From Alteribacillus persepolensis (lineage in GTDB: Bacteria; Bacillota; Bacilli; Bacillales; Marinococcaceae): a stretch of 64,000 bases of DNA. Position 1 is the first letter of the stretch; every line of letters begins with the position of its first letter. Where the stretch lies: NCBI RefSeq assembly GCF_900099605.1, contig NZ_FNDK01000002.1, forward strand, positions 1-64,000. Direction: 5' to 3'. A model generated the notes under the pieces. It did no database searches and was not told the DNA's origin. It saw nothing but the letters and a program-made list of their open reading frames with translations. Below are positions 1 to 7,282 of the stretch, piece by piece. The position numbers and the translations under genes are program-made.

Positions 1-526
1 CTGCGCGGACGAATACGTCATTGACAGCTTCCATTGGTTTGTTGCGGTCTACTGGAGGGTTAATAATCGCATGGTTAAAGAACCAGTTTTTCTCTTGGGC
101 TTCTTTGTACCAATAGCGTGCATTATCAGAATATGGTGCATAGTAATCCGGGTCAGCACCAAGTGTTGCTAAGAACGATGCTTTGTAATCCGGGGATCTG
201 CCCATTTGCCCGTACGTAATCTTTGCCCATTCCGCAATCGCATCTCTTGATTCGAGCAAGTCCTGGGCGGATTCAGCATATTGGAAGAATTTTTGCGTAT
301 AGCCGCCATTTCCTGTATCGGTCGGTTTTGTTAAGATATCTTTTGTTTTTTCATCGTGAAGGGCATCATATTGTCTCGCAATCGAGCGGGCGGCGTTTCG
401 AAACGCTGGGTGTGTCGTTACGTCATTCACGCGTTCACCGTTAATCCAGACTTCGCGGTTATCTTTTAAGCTCTCCAGGTATTCTTCTCCTGTCAAAGGA
501 CGTTTCGTTTTTTGTTGTTGTAGCAT
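1..526 (-). CDS. hpaB: 4-hydroxyphenylacetate 3-monooxygenase, oxygenase component (partial)
   Basis: N-terminal 175 residues of a FADH2-dependent aromatic hydroxylase that converts 4-hydroxyphenylacetate to 3,4-dihydroxyphenylacetate (homoprotocatechuate) in the cytosol; the C-terminus lies beyond base 1. The translation carries the family's N-terminal signature: RPLTGEEYLESL, then DVTTHPAFRNAARSIA, then TDTGNGGYTQKFF, and FNHAIINPPVDRN. This closely follows the known HpaB pattern. The ATG at 526-524 is preceded by AAGGAGGATGTCCC, an ideal ribosome-binding site. Reduced flavin would come from a separate reductase; the HpaC-like gene at 2712-3173 on the same strand is the obvious partner. A related flavin monooxygenase acting on another phenol is possible, but HpaB is much the best fit. 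Confidence 0.9.
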   Translation of the reverse strand, partial: MLQQQKTKRPLTGEEYLESLKDNREVWINGERVNDVTTHPAFRNAARSIARQYDALHDEKTKDILTKPTDTGNGGYTQKFFQYAESAQDLLESRDAIAEWAKITYGQMGRSPDYKASFLATLGADPDYYAPYSDNARYWYKEAQEKNWFFNHAIINPPVDRNKPMEAVNDVFVRA

Positions 527-821
527 GGGACATCCTCCTTCAATCTGTTTTCCAATGAAGCGCTTTCAATTGGTTAGTTTCATTATGGTTTCTTTTCTGA
601 AAAATTTGAACTGTAAAACAATATAGAGATTTTACTTCCTTCTTTCAAAATTTGTGGTTTTTAAAAATGCGCTGAATAATATGATGAAGATTGTGTATAG
701 GGTTTTATTGAAGAGGCGGAGCAGGACAGGAAGTCTGCATCAACATTTCTGCTGTGTTTTACAAAGCAGTTAGCTCTGCATAAGCAATGTTTCAGTATAT
801 AAGAGAAGTTTTGGCTGCATA
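527..821. other. intergenic region upstream of hpaB
   Basis: No gene is visible in this AT-rich stretch between the regulator and hpaB. On the minus strand a weak promoter may lie at about 577-605 (TTCAAA, 17 nt, CATAAT), placing the start of transcription just upstream of the hpaB ribosome-binding site. The rest shows no ORF with a ribosome-binding site and no clear repeat. Confidence 0.4.
555..568 (-). promoter_or_regulatory. cre-like CcpA box upstream of hpaB
   Basis: The minus strand reads TGAAAGCGCTTCAT. This fits the Bacillus cre consensus TGWAARCGYTWNCW at all but one position. It sits about 30 bp upstream of the hpaB start, downstream of the presumed -10, so CcpA bound here would act as a roadblock or repressor. 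Confidence 0.4.
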
Positions 822-856
822 AAAAAATCCCCTTGGTTAATAAAGGAGATTTTATT
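822..856 (-). terminator. Rho-independent terminator of the XylR_N/PucR regulator gene
   Basis: Read on the minus strand the sequence is AAATCTCCTT, a short loop, AAGGGGATTT and a run of T. It lies just after the stop codon of the regulator at 871-2673 and separates it from hpaB. Confidence 0.65.
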
Positions 857-870
857 TAGTATGAGGCTGT

Positions 871-2673
871 TTATAAAGATGTGGCAGATGGCTGGGAATC
901 ATTAATTTGTATCGCAAAATAGATTTGAATAGCTAATTGGTACTGAAAACGGCCTTGGCCCGATTTTAAATCCACATCACACAGCTGTTCGATGCGCTCG
1001 AGCCGGTAGCGAAGCCCGGCAATGGACAGATGCATTTCGTCTGCTGTTTGCTGCAAGTTGCCGTTATTATCGAGATATGCTTTTAATGTAAGCAGCAAGT
1101 TGGATTGACTGTTTTCATCGTATTTGACTAATGCACCAATCGTTTTATGATAAAAATCAATCAATTCTTGTTGATCTGTCCCCTTTAACAGCATCATAAC
1201 CGGTTCGATATCTTCAAAAAACGTCAAGCGGCTGTTGGCTGGCTGGGTCAGCTGGACGAAATCACTAATGGCACAAGCATCTTGATAGCTTTTGGTTAAA
1301 TCCTGCAAGCTGCTGGACTGCCGGCCGACTCCCATGTAAATGGTGACGTGTGGAAATTGATGTTCTAGGTCATCTGCCATACATTGAGCAAAGTCTTTGG
1401 TCGCTTTTTTATCGTCATCCGATAAAATCATAATAATATAATGTCCTTTAGCAAAAATATCTTTGTCTGGGTATGTGGCGCTTAAAAACTGCATGACATG
1501 CTTGTCACAATCAGCTGGTTCTAATTTCATAGACAAGATACGATTCAGTGAATCCGGTCTGAAGTGAAAGAGGTGGGAGCGTTTTTCGTACACGGCATTG
1601 TCTGTATCATTTAACATTTCTTCAAAAAACTCTTCTTTTTTCTTCCAAATCGAGCGCGTGATTTTCCACTGATGAAACAATTGAATGGTAAACACACTTA
1701 AGGCACGCTTAATAATGAGATGATCTTTATTTTCTATAGGATCGTGGCCGATAACGACCATTCGCCCCAAGTTCAAGTTATTGGCACGAATCGGGTACGT
1801 TGTAATCACATTTTCTGTTTCTTCTGTGTAGACAAACTGATCGTTCCAATTTGTATAGATACGGTGGTCGTCATCACTTAGGAAAACGCTTTCAATTGTT
1901 TGCCCGTGATAATCGACGATAATGCTTTTCTTAAGAGACTGAGCAACAAATTCAATTGTTTCTGTGAAATCACGATCTTCGAGAAAAAGATTCGTTAGCT
2001 GGTCTTGAATTTTATCTGATTCTATAATGTTTTGGTTGATTTCGTGCAGTTCGTTGTATGCGCGGTCGAGTTCAGAAGCAAGGGATTCTGCTTTGTAATA
2101 GCGCATGTCTTTTTTATGCTTGTCATCTAACAAGTTTGTTGTTTTTGCAACAAAGTAGCAGTAGTTAGCACCTTGTCCGGCACATTGGTCTTCATAGGCA
2201 ATTACATCAGAACCAAATGTCTTGGTGAGATAACCGCTGGCATATCCGGCGAGAATCCAGCAGACAGGACACGTACTTTCGCCGTAATGATTGACATGTT
2301 CGACCGCTTCAAATGAACTTCTCCAAAACCCTGTGAAATGAAGAGAATCATGAGAAGTGTCTAATGTCTCAGGTTCCACCGTTACTACCCCTTCTAACGT
2401 GTGCAGAACGGGGCCGGCGAGCATTAATTCTTTTGTATTATCCCAGTCATACATACTGGCAATACTCTCCCCGTCTTTTGCACCCCAGGCCCATCCATAC
2501 CGCATAAGGAAGCCTTTGGCACGATCCATGCCGAGTGTATTAATAAGATCACGGCGAAGCAGGCCAAGCGCTTCGACCGATACGAGAGCCATTCGTTTGT
2601 GATTAAATGTAATCATGCCCGTTCGGGGATTGATGTCCATTAGGTTATCAAATAACAGTTGATTTGCCCTCAT
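871..2673 (-). CDS. aromatic-responsive regulator, XylR_N + V4R + PucR-type HTH
   Basis: A 600-residue transcription factor. Residues about 10-100 resemble the XylR N-terminal aromatic-sensing domain (GPVLHTLEGVV). Residues about 115-177 are a V4R domain with Cys135, Cys138, Cys164 and Cys172 in the pattern of small-molecule binders (STCPVCWILAGYASG). A helical linker and a GAF/CdaR-like middle follow. The C-terminus carries a PucR/CdaR-type helix-turn-helix (NLQQTADEMHLSIAGLRYRL). The sensory half is best known from sigma-54 activators of the XylR/DmpR type, but here no AAA+ domain is present. It lies between hpaC-like and hpaB genes on the same strand, so it probably senses 4-hydroxyphenylacetate or another phenol and controls hpaB. 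The ATG start lies 38 bp after the reductase stop. Confidence 0.85.
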   Translation of the reverse strand: MRANQLLFDNLMDINPRTGMITFNHKRMALVSVEALGLLRRDLINTLGMDRAKGFLMRYGWAWGAKDGESIASMYDWDNTKELMLAGPVLHTLEGVVTVEPETLDTSHDSLHFTGFWRSSFEAVEHVNHYGESTCPVCWILAGYASGYLTKTFGSDVIAYEDQCAGQGANYCYFVAKTTNLLDDKHKKDMRYYKAESLASELDRAYNELHEINQNIIESDKIQDQLTNLFLEDRDFTETIEFVAQSLKKSIIVDYHGQTIESVFLSDDDHRIYTNWNDQFVYTEETENVITTYPIRANNLNLGRMVVIGHDPIENKDHLIIKRALSVFTIQLFHQWKITRSIWKKKEEFFEEMLNDTDNAVYEKRSHLFHFRPDSLNRILSMKLEPADCDKHVMQFLSATYPDKDIFAKGHYIIMILSDDDKKATKDFAQCMADDLEHQFPHVTIYMGVGRQSSSLQDLTKSYQDACAISDFVQLTQPANSRLTFFEDIEPVMMLLKGTDQQELIDFYHKTIGALVKYDENSQSNLLLTLKAYLDNNGNLQQTADEMHLSIAGLRYRLERIEQLCDVDLKSGQGRFQYQLAIQIYFAIQINDSQPSATSL

Positions 2674-2711
2674 TTCATACCCCTTTCTGGATATATGTAG
2701 GAAGCTGCAGC

Positions 2712-3173
2712 TTATGTGGCTGCAACGTGAGAAAACGATCCACAGAAATAAAGCAGAGGATTACCGCTTTGGTATTGAAAATCTTTCACTTCTCCGAGAT
2801 AAAGAACGTGATCTCCTCCGTCATAAGCAGCCCATGGTTCACACTCAATATGGGCGAGTGCATCTTTAATGCGACAGCCACGTTTTCCCTCCTCCCAAGT
2901 AAAAGGAAGCGGGTCTTGCGTTTTACCGGCAAAGTGCAGAGCTGTCTCTTTCTGGTCCTCTTTTAAAACGTTTACAATAAATCGGTTGTCTTTTAATACA
3001 TCCAATGCCGTAGTGCTGCGGTCAACAGAAACAAGGATAAGCATAGGATCAAGAGAGACAGAAGTAAAGGAGTTCACGGTAAAACCGTGTGTTCTATTAT
3101 CTGCTTCACTTGTCACAACTGTGACACCAGTTGCAAAACGTCCCATACAATGTCTAAAATCTTTTGGATCCAT
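2712..3173 (-). CDS. hpaC: flavin reductase family protein (HpaC-like)
   Basis: A 153-residue protein of the flavin reductase-like FMN-binding split-barrel family, the usual length for HpaC-type NAD(P)H:flavin oxidoreductases. Family marks are FRHCMGRFATGVTVVTS near the N-terminus, FTVNSFTSVSLDPMLILVSV (residues about 31-50), and GDHVLYLGEVKDFQY near the C-terminus. It would supply FADH2 to the HpaB oxygenase encoded downstream on the same strand. It is the first gene of a minus-strand unit with the regulator at 871-2673. The gene symbol rests on context; a reductase serving another two-component monooxygenase remains possible. Confidence 0.75.
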   Translation of the reverse strand: MDPKDFRHCMGRFATGVTVVTSEADNRTHGFTVNSFTSVSLDPMLILVSVDRSTTALDVLKDNRFIVNVLKEDQKETALHFAGKTQDPLPFTWEEGKRGCRIKDALAHIECEPWAAYDGGDHVLYLGEVKDFQYQSGNPLLYFCGSFSHVAAT

Positions 3174-3453
3174 GGTTTACACTCTTTATCATTATGTGCT
3201 GGATTTATGTAAAATTGTAGCAATATTAAAACAAATGATATACCGCAAAAATGTGGTGGAAATCCAGCGGTAACTTGCACAATGGTAGAGTGTTCAGCCA
3301 TATCAAAGCCATGCAGCTTTTGTTTGTCTGCATAGAAAAACGTGGACAACTAACAAGTGTAGTAATATTCTGTTTTTTCCTATTATACAAGATAAAAAGA
3401 GGTTTGTAGATATAAAATTATTTCAGTCGTTTAAGACAGAAGAGCGTGACATT
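3174..3453. other. intergenic region between divergent units
   Basis: Divergent intergenic DNA between the flavin reductase gene and the GntR gene. A minus-strand TATAAT lies at about 3381-3386 and could serve the reductase unit. Short overlapping ORFs here have no ribosome-binding site and no recognisable protein. Nothing else is seen. Confidence 0.4.
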
Positions 3454-3499
3454 TTGTATCGGCCTATCAAACGTTGTATAATAATTGTATACAACATAC
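3454..3499 (+). promoter_or_regulatory. promoter and autoregulatory operator of the GntR/FCD gene
   Basis: A -35 TTGTAT (3454-3459), 17 bp spacer and a perfect -10 TATAAT (3477-3482) precede the regulator. The operator GTATACAACATAC (3487-3499) has the form GTAT-N5-ATAC and covers the expected transcription start. The same half-sites recur upstream of at least six other units out to 14.6 kb, so this gene is probably autorepressed. Confidence 0.75.
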
Positions 3500-3515
3500 A
3501 AAAGGGGGACTCTAC

Positions 3516-4184
3516 ATGAAAGAATGGGTTGCTGAGGATCTTTTATCCATTCGAGAGAGGGCGTATCTTCATCTGAAAAATTTAATTTTAGAAGGGGAGT
3601 ATACTGCCGGAGACCGACTGGTGGAAAGGGAGTTAGCTGAAAAGTTAAACATAAGCAGAACACCGATTCGAGAAGCACTTTTCCGGTTGGAGTCACAAGG
3701 TTTTGTGAAAACTGTTCCACGCAAAGGTGTGGTCGTTTCTCAAATTTCAACGGAAGATATTATTGAAGTTTTCACGATTTTATCTTCTCTTGAAGTACTG
3801 GCATCGAAATTAGCTGCTCAAAAATTAGACAATCACACGAAAGAGGAATTGGATAATTGGATTGAAAAGCTGGAGTTTGCTTTAGAAAATAAAAACACAA
3901 GTGACATTGCGAACTTGCATATGGACATTAGCCATGTGTTATATCGAGCTGCTAAAAGTCCAAAACTATATGAAATGCTTGTTGATTTGATGGATTACAT
4001 TCGAGCATTCGCTGATATTGGGCGCAGAGTAGAAGGCCGGATGGAAGAAGCGATGAGAGAACATTTGGCGGTATTAAAAGCCGTGCGAGATCAAGAAGTT
4101 GAAATGGCCGAGTATCTGACAAAGATTCACATTGAAAACTCCAAAAAAGCATATTTAAATTCTATTAACAAAAAAGGTGAATAG
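3516..4184 (+). CDS. GntR-family regulator with FCD domain; probable master repressor of the 3.5-16 kb cluster
   Basis: A 222-residue GntR/FadR-subfamily protein. Residues about 10-75 form the winged helix (AYLHLKNLILEGEYTAGDRL and ERELAEKLNISRTPIREAL). Residues about 80-215 form the all-helical FCD effector domain, with its usual histidines (HMDISHVLYRA, MREHLAVLKAV) that bind metal and carboxylate ligands. The ATG at 3516 is chosen because AAAGGGGG precedes it at a proper distance; an earlier in-frame ATG would lie inside the operator. Its own promoter carries the GTAT-N5-ATAC palindrome found at the neighbouring units, which suggests it represses them until a carboxylic-acid inducer binds. 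The inducer is unknown. Confidence 0.85.
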   Translation: MKEWVAEDLLSIRERAYLHLKNLILEGEYTAGDRLVERELAEKLNISRTPIREALFRLESQGFVKTVPRKGVVVSQISTEDIIEVFTILSSLEVLASKLAAQKLDNHTKEELDNWIEKLEFALENKNTSDIANLHMDISHVLYRAAKSPKLYEMLVDLMDYIRAFADIGRRVEGRMEEAMREHLAVLKAVRDQEVEMAEYLTKIHIENSKKAYLNSINKKGE

Positions 4185-4202
4185 AAATGCTCGCCTTTTT
4201 TA
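4168..4202 (+). terminator. Rho-independent terminator after the GntR gene
   Basis: AAAAAAGGTGA, a short loop, TCGCCTTTTTT and more T residues. The stem overlaps the last codons of the regulator gene. Confidence 0.7.
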
Positions 4203-4405
4203 TTTTTTACATGGACAGACGTGAGCAGGAGTTACTCAGCGGCGCTGCCATCGCGGCGAAGAGCCAAAGGAGCACAGCGAGGCTGCGGCCTGCACAGGAA
4301 GGCTCGATGGCAGTCAAGCTTTCTTTATACGAAGAAGCCGCGTGTGTGGAAAATGAACGTCATGGATGTGTATTAAATAAGAATTCAGTAAATTTAAAAA
4401 ATACA
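4203..4405. other. intergenic region with a local GC-rich block
   Basis: Between the GntR terminator and the next promoter. Bases about 4230-4330 are clearly more GC-rich than the flanks. A reading frame runs through, but it lacks a ribosome-binding site and resembles no protein I know. It may be a relic or an intergenic repeat unit. Confidence 0.3.
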
Positions 4406-4440
4406 TTGTTGAGTACTAGCTCGTATGGTATACTGTATAC
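4406..4440 (+). promoter_or_regulatory. promoter overlapped by GTAT-N5-ATAC operator (ferredoxin unit)
   Basis: A -35 TTGTTG (4406-4411), 17 bp spacer and -10 TATACT (4429-4434). The operator GTATACTGTATAC (4428-4440) lies directly on the -10, a repressor position. It controls the [2Fe-2S] ferredoxin at 4467. Confidence 0.7.
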
Positions 4441-4466
4441 TAAATAGAATGAGGGAGGTTCTCATT

Positions 4467-4793
4467 ATGCCGAATATCCATCTGAAAAACACAAATAAAA
4501 CGTTAGAAGTAGAAAAAGATTCTAATATTTTGCGCAATTCTCTTCGTTATGGCGGCGAAGTTCCGAATAGGTGCGGAGGCGGTTACTGCGGAACATGTGT
4601 AGTAAAAATTGAAGAAGGCTCTGACAACCTGGATAAAGTGAAGCCGGCGGAAAAAAAGAAACTAGGGGAATTGTTAGACGATGACTATCGGTTAGCGTGC
4701 CAGACGTTTGTCAAAGGCGATGTGACATTATCTTGGGACGAAGAGTTTACAAAACAAGTGAAAAGACGGAAAGTGCAGCGTGTTAACTCCTAA
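4467..4793 (+). CDS. plant-type [2Fe-2S] ferredoxin
   Basis: A 108-residue electron carrier. The cluster ligands are visible as C-x4-C-x2-C (RCGGGYCGTC) and a distal Cys in RLACQTF, the spacing of adrenodoxin/plant-type [2Fe-2S] ferredoxins. GAGGGAGG precedes the ATG at 4467. It has its own operator-controlled promoter and terminator, so it is a single-gene unit of the GTAT-N5-ATAC regulon. It probably passes electrons from the ferredoxin reductase at 12925 to an oxygenase; the only oxygenase candidate under the same operator is the diiron protein at 8921. The partner assignment is inference. A second, divergent [2Fe-2S] ferredoxin lies at 5992. Confidence 0.88.
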   Translation: MPNIHLKNTNKTLEVEKDSNILRNSLRYGGEVPNRCGGGYCGTCVVKIEEGSDNLDKVKPAEKKKLGELLDDDYRLACQTFVKGDVTLSWDEEFTKQVKRRKVQRVNS

Positions 4794-4848
4794 AGACTTA
4801 AAATATGTCAGAAGATTTCAATATATTTTAGTATCTATTATTTATTAT

Positions 4849-4885
4849 GGAGGGTCAGTGATGCAGCTTCTGACCCTTCTTTTAT
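4849..4885 (+). terminator. Rho-independent terminator after the ferredoxin gene
   Basis: AGGGTCAG, 10-nt loop, CTGACCCT followed by TCTTTTATT. Confidence 0.75.
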
Positions 4886-4909
4886 TCAGTGGAAAGGAGA
4901 AGTATGATT

Positions 4910-5386
4910 ATGAACCAGGAAACGCTACTAGCAAAAAACAATATTGAACTGCCTTTGCCACCGAAGCAGTCAGGGCATTACCGTGTCACCAAGCAAGTAG
5001 GAAACTTGCTGTATGTGAGCGGCATCACGTGTAAGTGGAATGGTGAGACATTATATCAAGGCAGTGTCGGAGATACTGTCTCTTTGGACGAAGGCTATGA
5101 AGCCGCAAAAGTTTGCGGATTAAATCTATTAGCGGTCTTGCAAGATGCTTTAGGCGATTTGAAAAAAGTAAAGCAAGTCGTGAAGCTTGTCGGGTATGTT
5201 CGCTGCGACACTTCATTTGCGAGCTTGCCAAAAGTGGTAAACGGAGCATCCGATTTATTGGTGGAAGTGTTTGGTGAAGATGGCGAACATACGCGGTGTG
5301 CCGTTGGAGTAAGTATGCTCCCTGGTCAAGCAAGTGTAGAATGCGACTTAATTGTAGAACTTCATGAAAACGAAAAAAAGAGGTGA
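4910..5386 (+). CDS. RidA/YjgF-family protein, probable catabolic imine/enamine deaminase
   Basis: A 158-residue protein of the RidA (YjgF/YER057c/UK114) family. Family marks are the N-terminal GNLLYVSG, LNLLAVLQDALGDLKKVKQVV in the middle, and the C-terminal block HTRCAVGVSMLPGQASVEC, which holds the Arg and Glu used for carboxylate binding and water activation. Most RidA proteins hydrolyse enamines and imines to ketones and ammonia; some, such as 2-aminomuconate deaminase, are pathway enzymes. Membership in a dedicated regulon with an amidohydrolase and an aldehyde dehydrogenase favours a pathway role on a nitrogen compound. The ribosome-binding site AAAGGAG serves ATG codons at 4904 and 4910; the second has the better spacing. 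Confidence 0.82.
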   Translation: MNQETLLAKNNIELPLPPKQSGHYRVTKQVGNLLYVSGITCKWNGETLYQGSVGDTVSLDEGYEAAKVCGLNLLAVLQDALGDLKKVKQVVKLVGYVRCDTSFASLPKVVNGASDLLVEVFGEDGEHTRCAVGVSMLPGQASVECDLIVELHENEKKR

Positions 5387-5406
5387 TAAAAACACACCTC
5401 TTTTTC
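5373..5406 (+). terminator. Rho-independent terminator after the RidA gene
   Basis: AAAAAGAGGTG, short loop, CACACCTCTTTTT. The stem begins in the last codons of the gene. It may also work for the opposite strand. Confidence 0.75.
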
Positions 5407-5486
5407 GCACAGACAGAAAGCGTCTGCCTGCTCGCAGCCGTCACGAATGATAAACCATGAAAGCTGTACGGCAGACGTGTTTTGAT

Positions 5487-5804
5487 TTAATTTGCAGCCA
5501 GTTTCAGTTGGGAGCTGTCGGAATTAGGACCGGATAGTTCCCGTAATTCATCATGAGCTTCTTCTAGTTTTTCAAATGTCTCAAAAAACTTCACCGGGAC
5601 TCGATTGACGTAGACCTTATCGTTTTTTTCTTCGGTCAGCTTGATTTTAATGCTGTTATCGTGCACCTTGGCAATCGTATATTTTGCTTTTAAGTGGTCA
5701 AAGAAGTAGTAGTCATACGTTTCAATAACCTCTAGTCCTTCATTATTTAAATCTGTCTGATACTCTTCTTTGTTCGTTAAAATAATGTATTGATCCATGT
5801 TCAT
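5487..5804 (-). CDS. conserved-looking hypothetical protein under the shared operator
   Basis: A 105-residue soluble protein that I do not recognise. It is acidic and lysine-rich, with a beta-rich first half (DYYFFDHLKAKYTIAKV) and a helical second half (FFETFEKLEEAHDELRELSG). It has no cysteine, signal peptide or membrane segment. GAGGAG precedes ATG codons at 5804 and 5798 (MNMDQY). It is the only leftward gene of the regulon: the operator at 5824-5836 lies about 20 bp upstream of its start. A role as a small accessory or ferredoxin/oxygenase-associated subunit is only a guess. Confidence 0.65.
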   Translation of the reverse strand: MNMDQYIILTNKEEYQTDLNNEGLEVIETYDYYFFDHLKAKYTIAKVHDNSIKIKLTEEKNDKVYVNRVPVKFFETFEKLEEAHDELRELSGPNSDSSQLKLAAN

Positions 5805-5823
5805 CACGCTCCTCAAAATATTT

Positions 5824-5836
5824 GTATATTGTATAC
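5824..5836 (-). promoter_or_regulatory. GTAT-N5-ATAC operator of the hypothetical gene
   Basis: On the minus strand the core reads GTATACAATATAC, identical to the site at 14255. It is placed at the expected promoter of the 5487-5804 gene and may also influence the divergent ferredoxin at 5992. Confidence 0.65.
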
Positions 5837-5909
5837 CATAAATAATAAAGGGTAAGTGCAGTAAATGCAAGAGGTGGAGAAAAATTATTTAGAAAATTGT
5901 AAACATTTA

Positions 5910-5972
5910 TTGCATTTTGTCTGCAGATAGTTTTATACTAATTATTAAATTTACTATATATCACATAGTAAA
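5910..5972 (+). promoter_or_regulatory. promoter and 8-bp inverted repeat upstream of second ferredoxin
   Basis: A -35 TTGCAT (5910-5915), 18 bp spacer and -10 TATACT (5934-5939). Downstream is a perfect inverted repeat: TTTACTAT (5950-5957), 7 bp, ATAGTAAA (5965-5972). The repeat ends just before the ribosome-binding site, so it could be an operator or a 5'-UTR hairpin. It differs from the GTAT-N5-ATAC sites. Confidence 0.5.
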
Positions 5973-5991
5973 ATATGAAGGGGGAACTTTT

Positions 5992-6276
5992 ATGCCAAAA
6001 GTAACGCTTTATAAAGCAGATATTGTCCATGAGCAAGAGGTAGATCCAGGCTCAAACTTGGTAGTACTAGCAGGAATCAAAAAATTTCCGCATTTGTCCT
6101 ATGGCTGCGGCATGGGGAAATGCACCAGGTGCCAGGCGAAAATTACGAAAGGATCGGAGCATTTGGATGAGCCGAATTGGAAAGAAGAGAAAATGCTGGG
6201 CAGCAAGCTCGAAGAAGGATATCGTCTGCCGTGCCAGTTAACGATAAGAGAAGATATTGAAATTGATCAGTCTTAA
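5992..6276 (+). CDS. second [2Fe-2S] ferredoxin
   Basis: A 94-residue ferredoxin with ligand pattern C-x4-C-x2-C (GCGMGKCTRC) and a distal Cys in RLPCQLT, shorter than and diverged from the ferredoxin at 4467. The ATG at 5992 follows GAAGGGGG. It has its own promoter with an 8-bp inverted repeat. Two such ferredoxins within 1.5 kb, both next to the same oxidative cluster, suggest either two oxygenase steps or separate reductase- and oxygenase-facing carriers. Which enzyme it serves cannot be read from sequence. Confidence 0.87.
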   Translation: MPKVTLYKADIVHEQEVDPGSNLVVLAGIKKFPHLSYGCGMGKCTRCQAKITKGSEHLDEPNWKEEKMLGSKLEEGYRLPCQLTIREDIEIDQS

Positions 6277-6294
6277 TTTTTTTTCGATACAAAG

Positions 6295-6307
6295 GTATAA
6301 AGTATAC
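6295..6307 (+). promoter_or_regulatory. GTAT-N5-ATAC operator (distal site of the amidohydrolase unit)
   Basis: GTATAAAGTATAC, preceded by G. It is the upstream one of two sites before the creatininase-family gene, 123 bp from the second; paired sites allow looping or cooperative binding. Confidence 0.55.
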
Positions 6308-6417
6308 AATTTATGAAATGATTGGAAAAATGAAAGGGCATTCATTATAATAAAAAACGATGTAACATTATATAACACTGTTCATGTACAGGTGGAGGGA
6401 ATCTATTAATATATTTA

Positions 6418-6430
6418 GTATACAAAATAC
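6418..6430 (+). promoter_or_regulatory. GTAT-N5-ATAC operator (proximal site of the amidohydrolase unit)
   Basis: GTATACAAAATAC, embedded in a perfect extended palindrome TAGTAT-ACAAA-ATACTA (6417-6433). The core is identical to those at 8848 and 9660. It lies about 55 bp upstream of the amidohydrolase start. Confidence 0.7.
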
Positions 6431-6485
6431 TATAAAAAAGGAGGGATCAAAAAGGTTTCCATCAACGCAGGTAAGGAGGGACAGA

Positions 6486-7247
6486 ATGAAGGCCTATTTA
6501 CTTTCAGAAATGACATGGGAAGAAGTGGAAGAAGCAATGAAGACGGTAGAAATGGCGATTGTGCCAATTGGAGCCCATGAACAGCATGGACCGCATATGG
6601 TAGAAAGCTGCGATGCTGTGCTGGCCACAGAACTGGCGAACCGTCTGGCAGAAAGGCTTTTTCCGGAAGTGTTTGTGACACCGACTGTGAATATGGGAGT
6701 ATCTCCCCATCACTTAAATTTTCCAGGAACGATTTCGCTAAAGCCGGAGACACTCACGGCTGTTATTAGAGATATCGTTGATTCCTTAACACATCAAGGC
6801 ATACGCAAGTTTTTGCTGTTGAATTCTCACGGCGGCAATCAATCAACACTTGGTGCTGCGGTAACATCGCTGTCACAAGAAACAGGTGCTGATATTTATT
6901 TTGCCAAAACTACTGCTTCAGCCAAAGAAGCAATGAGCCGTCATATTGATTCCAGATTGTTTGGGCACAGCTGTGAAAGAGAAGTTTCAGAAGCACTGTA
7001 CTTGGCTCCGGATCTGGTTCGGCTGGACCGGTTGGAAAAAGGAGATATCCAAACAGGCGGCTATTGGGAATGGCTTCGTCCAGGACAAGCCCTGCAAGGA
7101 TTTTATCGGTATGAAGAGATGACAAAAAATGGCTGTATTGGTGATGCTACTAAAGCAAGTGCAGGTATTGGCGAAGAGATTGTGGAAGAAGCTTTGGATA
7201 ACTTAACGACGTCCATTCAAGCACTTTTAATGAAAAATCGAGTATGA
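6486..7247 (+). CDS. creatininase-family amidohydrolase
   Basis: A 253-residue metal-dependent hydrolase of the creatininase family, which cleaves cyclic or linear amides (creatinine, some formamides, peptide-derived cofactors). The family metal site is visible: VPIGAHEQHGPHM with Glu and His ligands, an Asp shortly after (ESCDAVLA), LLLNSHGGNQ with a His ligand, and the late Glu in EREVSEAL. The ATG at 6486 is chosen because AAGGAGGGACAG precedes it; upstream in-frame ATGs lack a ribosome-binding site and one would lie before the operator. It is followed 35 bp later by a permease. In this regulon it probably opens an amide or lactam intermediate; creatinine itself is not indicated. Confidence 0.85.
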   Translation: MKAYLLSEMTWEEVEEAMKTVEMAIVPIGAHEQHGPHMVESCDAVLATELANRLAERLFPEVFVTPTVNMGVSPHHLNFPGTISLKPETLTAVIRDIVDSLTHQGIRKFLLLNSHGGNQSTLGAAVTSLSQETGADIYFAKTTASAKEAMSRHIDSRLFGHSCEREVSEALYLAPDLVRLDRLEKGDIQTGGYWEWLRPGQALQGFYRYEEMTKNGCIGDATKASAGIGEEIVEEALDNLTTSIQALLMKNRV

Positions 7248-7282
7248 GGAGCACGCGGCTGGATATAGGGGGAAGATAATTT

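Noticed and set aside
3113-3349. A minus-strand frame overlapping the flavin reductase start
   Set aside because: It overlaps a well-supported gene in another frame and lacks a ribosome-binding site.
4203-4447. An open frame of about 86 codons after the GntR gene
   Set aside because: It overlaps the terminator and runs through the next promoter, has no ribosome-binding site, and its composition looks non-coding.
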